Source: Acidobacteriota bacterium
Lineage (GTDB): Bacteria; Acidobacteriota; Polarisedimenticolia; Polarisedimenticolales; Polarisedimenticolaceae
Reading direction: 5' to 3'
Length of the DNA stretch: 6,647 nucleotides
NCBI GenBank assembly: GCA_011773795.1
Contig: WVWW01000295.1
Span: 1 to 6,647 of the forward strand
Shown here: positions 4,969-6,647 of the stretch, in pieces
Layout of the letters: every line of letters begins with the position of its first letter
How positions within the stretch are numbered: the stretch's first letter is position 1
Notes under the pieces: model-generated
What the model saw: only the letters and a program-made list of their open reading frames with translations
What the model was told of the DNA's origin: nothing
The model's database searches: none
Position numbers and translations under genes: made by a program

Positions 4969-5481
4969 GTGAAGCTTTCGACACGCGTCGGCCTGGTCGT
5001 GATCGCGGTTCTGGTCTTGGCGGTCACGGGTGCCGCCGTCGCCCGACTCGCCTGGCCTTCCGTCGAACAGCCGCTCGCGTTCAATCACCGCCTGCACATC
5101 GTCGAGCTGGGCAACACGTGCACGGACTGTCACCTGTACGCCGAAAGCGGCGTGCGCGCGACCATTCCCAACGTCGAGGTCTGCTCCTTTTGTCACGAAG
5201 AAGCGCAGACCGACTCCCCTGCGGAAGCCGCGCTCTTGGAGTTCGTCCAGGCCGGGGAGCCGATTCCCTGGAAAAAGGTCTACTGGGTGCCGGAGCACGT
5301 CTACTTCTCGCATCGCCGGCACACCACGATCGCCGGCATCGAGTGCGCCGAGTGCCACGGCGTCATGGAGGAGAAGGAGCAGCCCGTCAGCCGTCGGGAG
5401 GTGCCGCTGACGATGGAAGGGTGCATGGACTGTCACGATGAGAAGGGAGCTTCGAATGACTGTCTGCTCTGCCACCGGTAA
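4969..5481 (+). CDS. Membrane-anchored pentahaem cytochrome c (CISM/Qrc/ActA-like)
   Basis: Cytochrome of 170 residues, starting at GTG 4969. Residues 7-29 (VGLVVIAVLVLAVTGAAVARLAW) form an N-terminal signal anchor, so the haem domain is periplasmic. Five CxxCH haem c sites are seen: CTDCH (51-55), CSFCH (72-76), CAECH (126-130), CMDCH (152-156) and CLLCH (165-169). FNHRLH (38-43) and FSHRRH (113-118) supply likely distal His ligands, as in class III (c3/c7-type) cytochromes. The domain matches the cytochrome subunit of quinone-linked complexes such as QrcA (six haems in Desulfovibrio) and ActA (five haems), which pass electrons between quinol and periplasmic carriers. The next gene, a molybdopterin-family oxidoreductase, overlaps its end by 26 bp, which supports one complex. 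The multihaem identity is certain; the complex type is an inference. Confidence 0.93.
   Translation: MKLSTRVGLVVIAVLVLAVTGAAVARLAWPSVEQPLAFNHRLHIVELGNTCTDCHLYAESGVRATIPNVEVCSFCHEEAQTDSPAEAALLEFVQAGEPIPWKKVYWVPEHVYFSHRRHTTIAGIECAECHGVMEEKEQPVSRREVPLTMEGCMDCHDEKGASNDCLLCHR
5443..5449 (+). promoter_or_regulatory. Ribosome binding site of the oxidoreductase, inside the cytochrome gene
   Basis: AAGGGAG lies 6 nt before ATG 5456, within the last codons of the cytochrome gene. It supports the overlapping start and coupled translation. Confidence 0.65.
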
Positions 5482-6647
5482 GAAGAAAGGCATCGACCGG
5501 CGCGAGCTCTTGAAGCTCCTGGGTCTTTCCGCGGGGGGCGTCGGCCTCTGCGGCTGCGAGTGGTCGATCCCCGAAGAACGCCTGGTGGAGATGGCGCTGC
5601 GCGGCCCCGGCCTGGAGACCTTCCGACAGACCGTGTGCGGTCTGTGCGAAGGCGGCTGCGGCCTGTCGGTGCGGCTGGTCGACGACATCCCGGTCGGCCT
5701 CTCCGGCAACCCGCGCCACCCACTGAACCGTGGCGGGCTGTGCCCGGTCGGGCACGCAGGGCTCGAGGTTCTATACGCACCGCACCGTCTGCGCGGACCG
5801 CTTCGTCGCGACAGCGGCGGCGAGTTCGTCGAAGTTGACTGGGACGAAGCCCTGGTGGAGATCGCCGGCCACCTGGGCAAACTCGGAGGCGCGCCCGGAG
5901 GAGCGGGCCTCGCCGTCCTGAGCGAGGAGCGCGGCCCTCTGTTCGACGACCTCGCGATGAGCTTCCTTCGCGCTCTCGGGTCGGATCGGTTGGTTCATCC
6001 GGAGGCGCCGGCGGTGGCTCCCTACGCGCTGATGCAGGGGCTCTCGAGCCCGCCGGCTTTCGACCTCGGTGGCTCGGACCTCGTGCTCTCCTTCGGCCTC
6101 GACCTGTTCGAGGACGGATCGACACCGCTCTACGCGGCGTCGGCCATGGTGGGCTCGCGCGGCGACGAGGAGCGCGCCGGGCTGATCCACGTCGGCACGC
6201 GGCTATCGCCGACGGCCACGTCGGCCGACGAGCGTGTCGCGGTGCGTCCCGGCACCCACGGTGCCCTGGCCCTCGGGCTGGCGCACGTGCTGGTTCGCGA
6301 GGGACGATACGACAAGGACTTCGTCGCCGAGCGCACTTACGGCTTCGAGGACGGGACGGACGAAGATGGCCGTCCGCAGCTCGGTTTCCGCCGCCTGGTG
6401 CTGGAGCGCTACTACCCCGATCGCGTGGCGCAACTCTGTGGCTGCGATCCGGCCCGGATCCCCGACCTGGCGCGGCGCCTCGCGTCGGCGGAGAGACCGC
6501 TCGTCGTTTGGGGCGGCGAGGCCGCCGCGGGAAAGAACGCCACCTGGACGGGCATGGCGGCCCACGCATTGAACGCTCTCCTCGGAGCTTTCGACCGCCC
6601 CGGAGGCGTAACGCTCTCCGCGCCGATCCCCCTGACCCCGATGACCG
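5456..6647 (+). CDS. Tat-exported molybdopterin-family [4Fe-4S] oxidoreductase, 3'-partial
   Basis: The frame stays open from ATG 5456 to the window end; 397 residues are visible, probably about half of the protein. The N-terminus is a Tat signal (DRRELLKLLGLS, R15/R16) ending in LCGC (31-34), which may be a lipobox with C34 lipidated. An N-terminal [4Fe-4S] site follows: C61-x2-C64-x3-C68-x27-C96 (CGLCEGGC and RGGLCPVGHAG). EVDWDEALVEIAGHL (126-140) and DLVLSFGLDLFEDG (208-221) are usual for the DMSO-reductase/PsrA-PhsA superfamily. The stretch where a Cys, Sec, Ser or Asp molybdenum ligand would be expected (about 176-195, HPEAPAVAPYALMQG) has none by eye. That recalls QrcB, a family member reported without molybdenum. 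The gene overlaps the pentahaem cytochrome gene, suggesting a membrane-bound, periplasm-facing quinone-linked complex. A catalytic PsrA/PhsA-like reductase is the main alternative; the substrate cannot be told. Confidence 0.9.
   Translation, partial: MTVCSATGKKKGIDRRELLKLLGLSAGGVGLCGCEWSIPEERLVEMALRGPGLETFRQTVCGLCEGGCGLSVRLVDDIPVGLSGNPRHPLNRGGLCPVGHAGLEVLYAPHRLRGPLRRDSGGEFVEVDWDEALVEIAGHLGKLGGAPGGAGLAVLSEERGPLFDDLAMSFLRALGSDRLVHPEAPAVAPYALMQGLSSPPAFDLGGSDLVLSFGLDLFEDGSTPLYAASAMVGSRGDEERAGLIHVGTRLSPTATSADERVAVRPGTHGALALGLAHVLVREGRYDKDFVAERTYGFEDGTDEDGRPQLGFRRLVLERYYPDRVAQLCGCDPARIPDLARRLASAERPLVVWGGEAAAGKNATWTGMAAHALNALLGAFDRPGGVTLSAPIPLTPMT

Noticed and set aside
5433..6569. Minus-strand open frame of 378 codons opposite the oxidoreductase
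   Set aside because: Arg/Pro/Ser-rich low-complexity translation antisense to a clear Tat/[4Fe-4S] oxidoreductase; a shadow frame.

Overview
The window is G+C-rich (about two thirds G+C by eye), densely coded, and reads like part of a respiratory gene cluster from a Gram-negative bacterium. A sigma-54 activator, a membrane-anchored multihaem cytochrome c and a Tat-exported molybdopterin-family oxidoreductase together suggest a deltaproteobacterial-type lineage (Myxococcota, Desulfobacterota or similar) or another phylum with the same respiratory style. The lineage is an inference; no rRNA or other marker gene is present.

Layout. (1) Positions 2-2424, plus strand: a two-component pair, a PAS sensor histidine kinase cut off by the window edge and an NtrC-family response regulator; stop and start overlap by one base. 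(2) Positions 2427-3775: an apparently complete 1349-bp insertion sequence carrying one zinc-ribbon/HTH/DDE-type transposase on the minus strand, bounded by 28-bp inverted repeats that match at 25 of 28 positions. (3) Positions 3776-3920: the native upstream region of the next operon. It holds dyads that could be activator sites and a sigma-54 promoter (TGGCAC-N5-TTGC) about 40 bp before a strong ribosome binding site. (4) From 3921 to the window end, plus strand, a tight gene run: a small one-helix membrane protein with an internal duplication, a cyclic-nucleotide-binding-type domain protein without a DNA-binding domain, a membrane-anchored pentahaem cytochrome c, and the N-terminal 397 residues of a Tat-exported molybdopterin/[4Fe-4S] oxidoreductase that runs off the window.

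How the parts fit. The cytochrome/molybdopterin pair resembles the start of quinone-linked complexes of the CISM/Qrc/Alternative Complex III type, in which electrons pass between the menaquinone pool and periplasmic cytochromes. FeS and NrfD-type subunits would be expected just downstream, outside the window. The NtrC-type regulator next to a sigma-54 promoter strongly suggests that the kinase/regulator pair switches this operon on. The insertion sequence lies exactly between the regulator gene and the promoter it probably serves, and its end is 2 bp past the regulator's stop codon.

The less familiar content is the small duplicated membrane protein and the HTH-less cNMP-type protein at the head of the operon, and an oxidoreductase that appears to lack the usual molybdenum-ligand residue.
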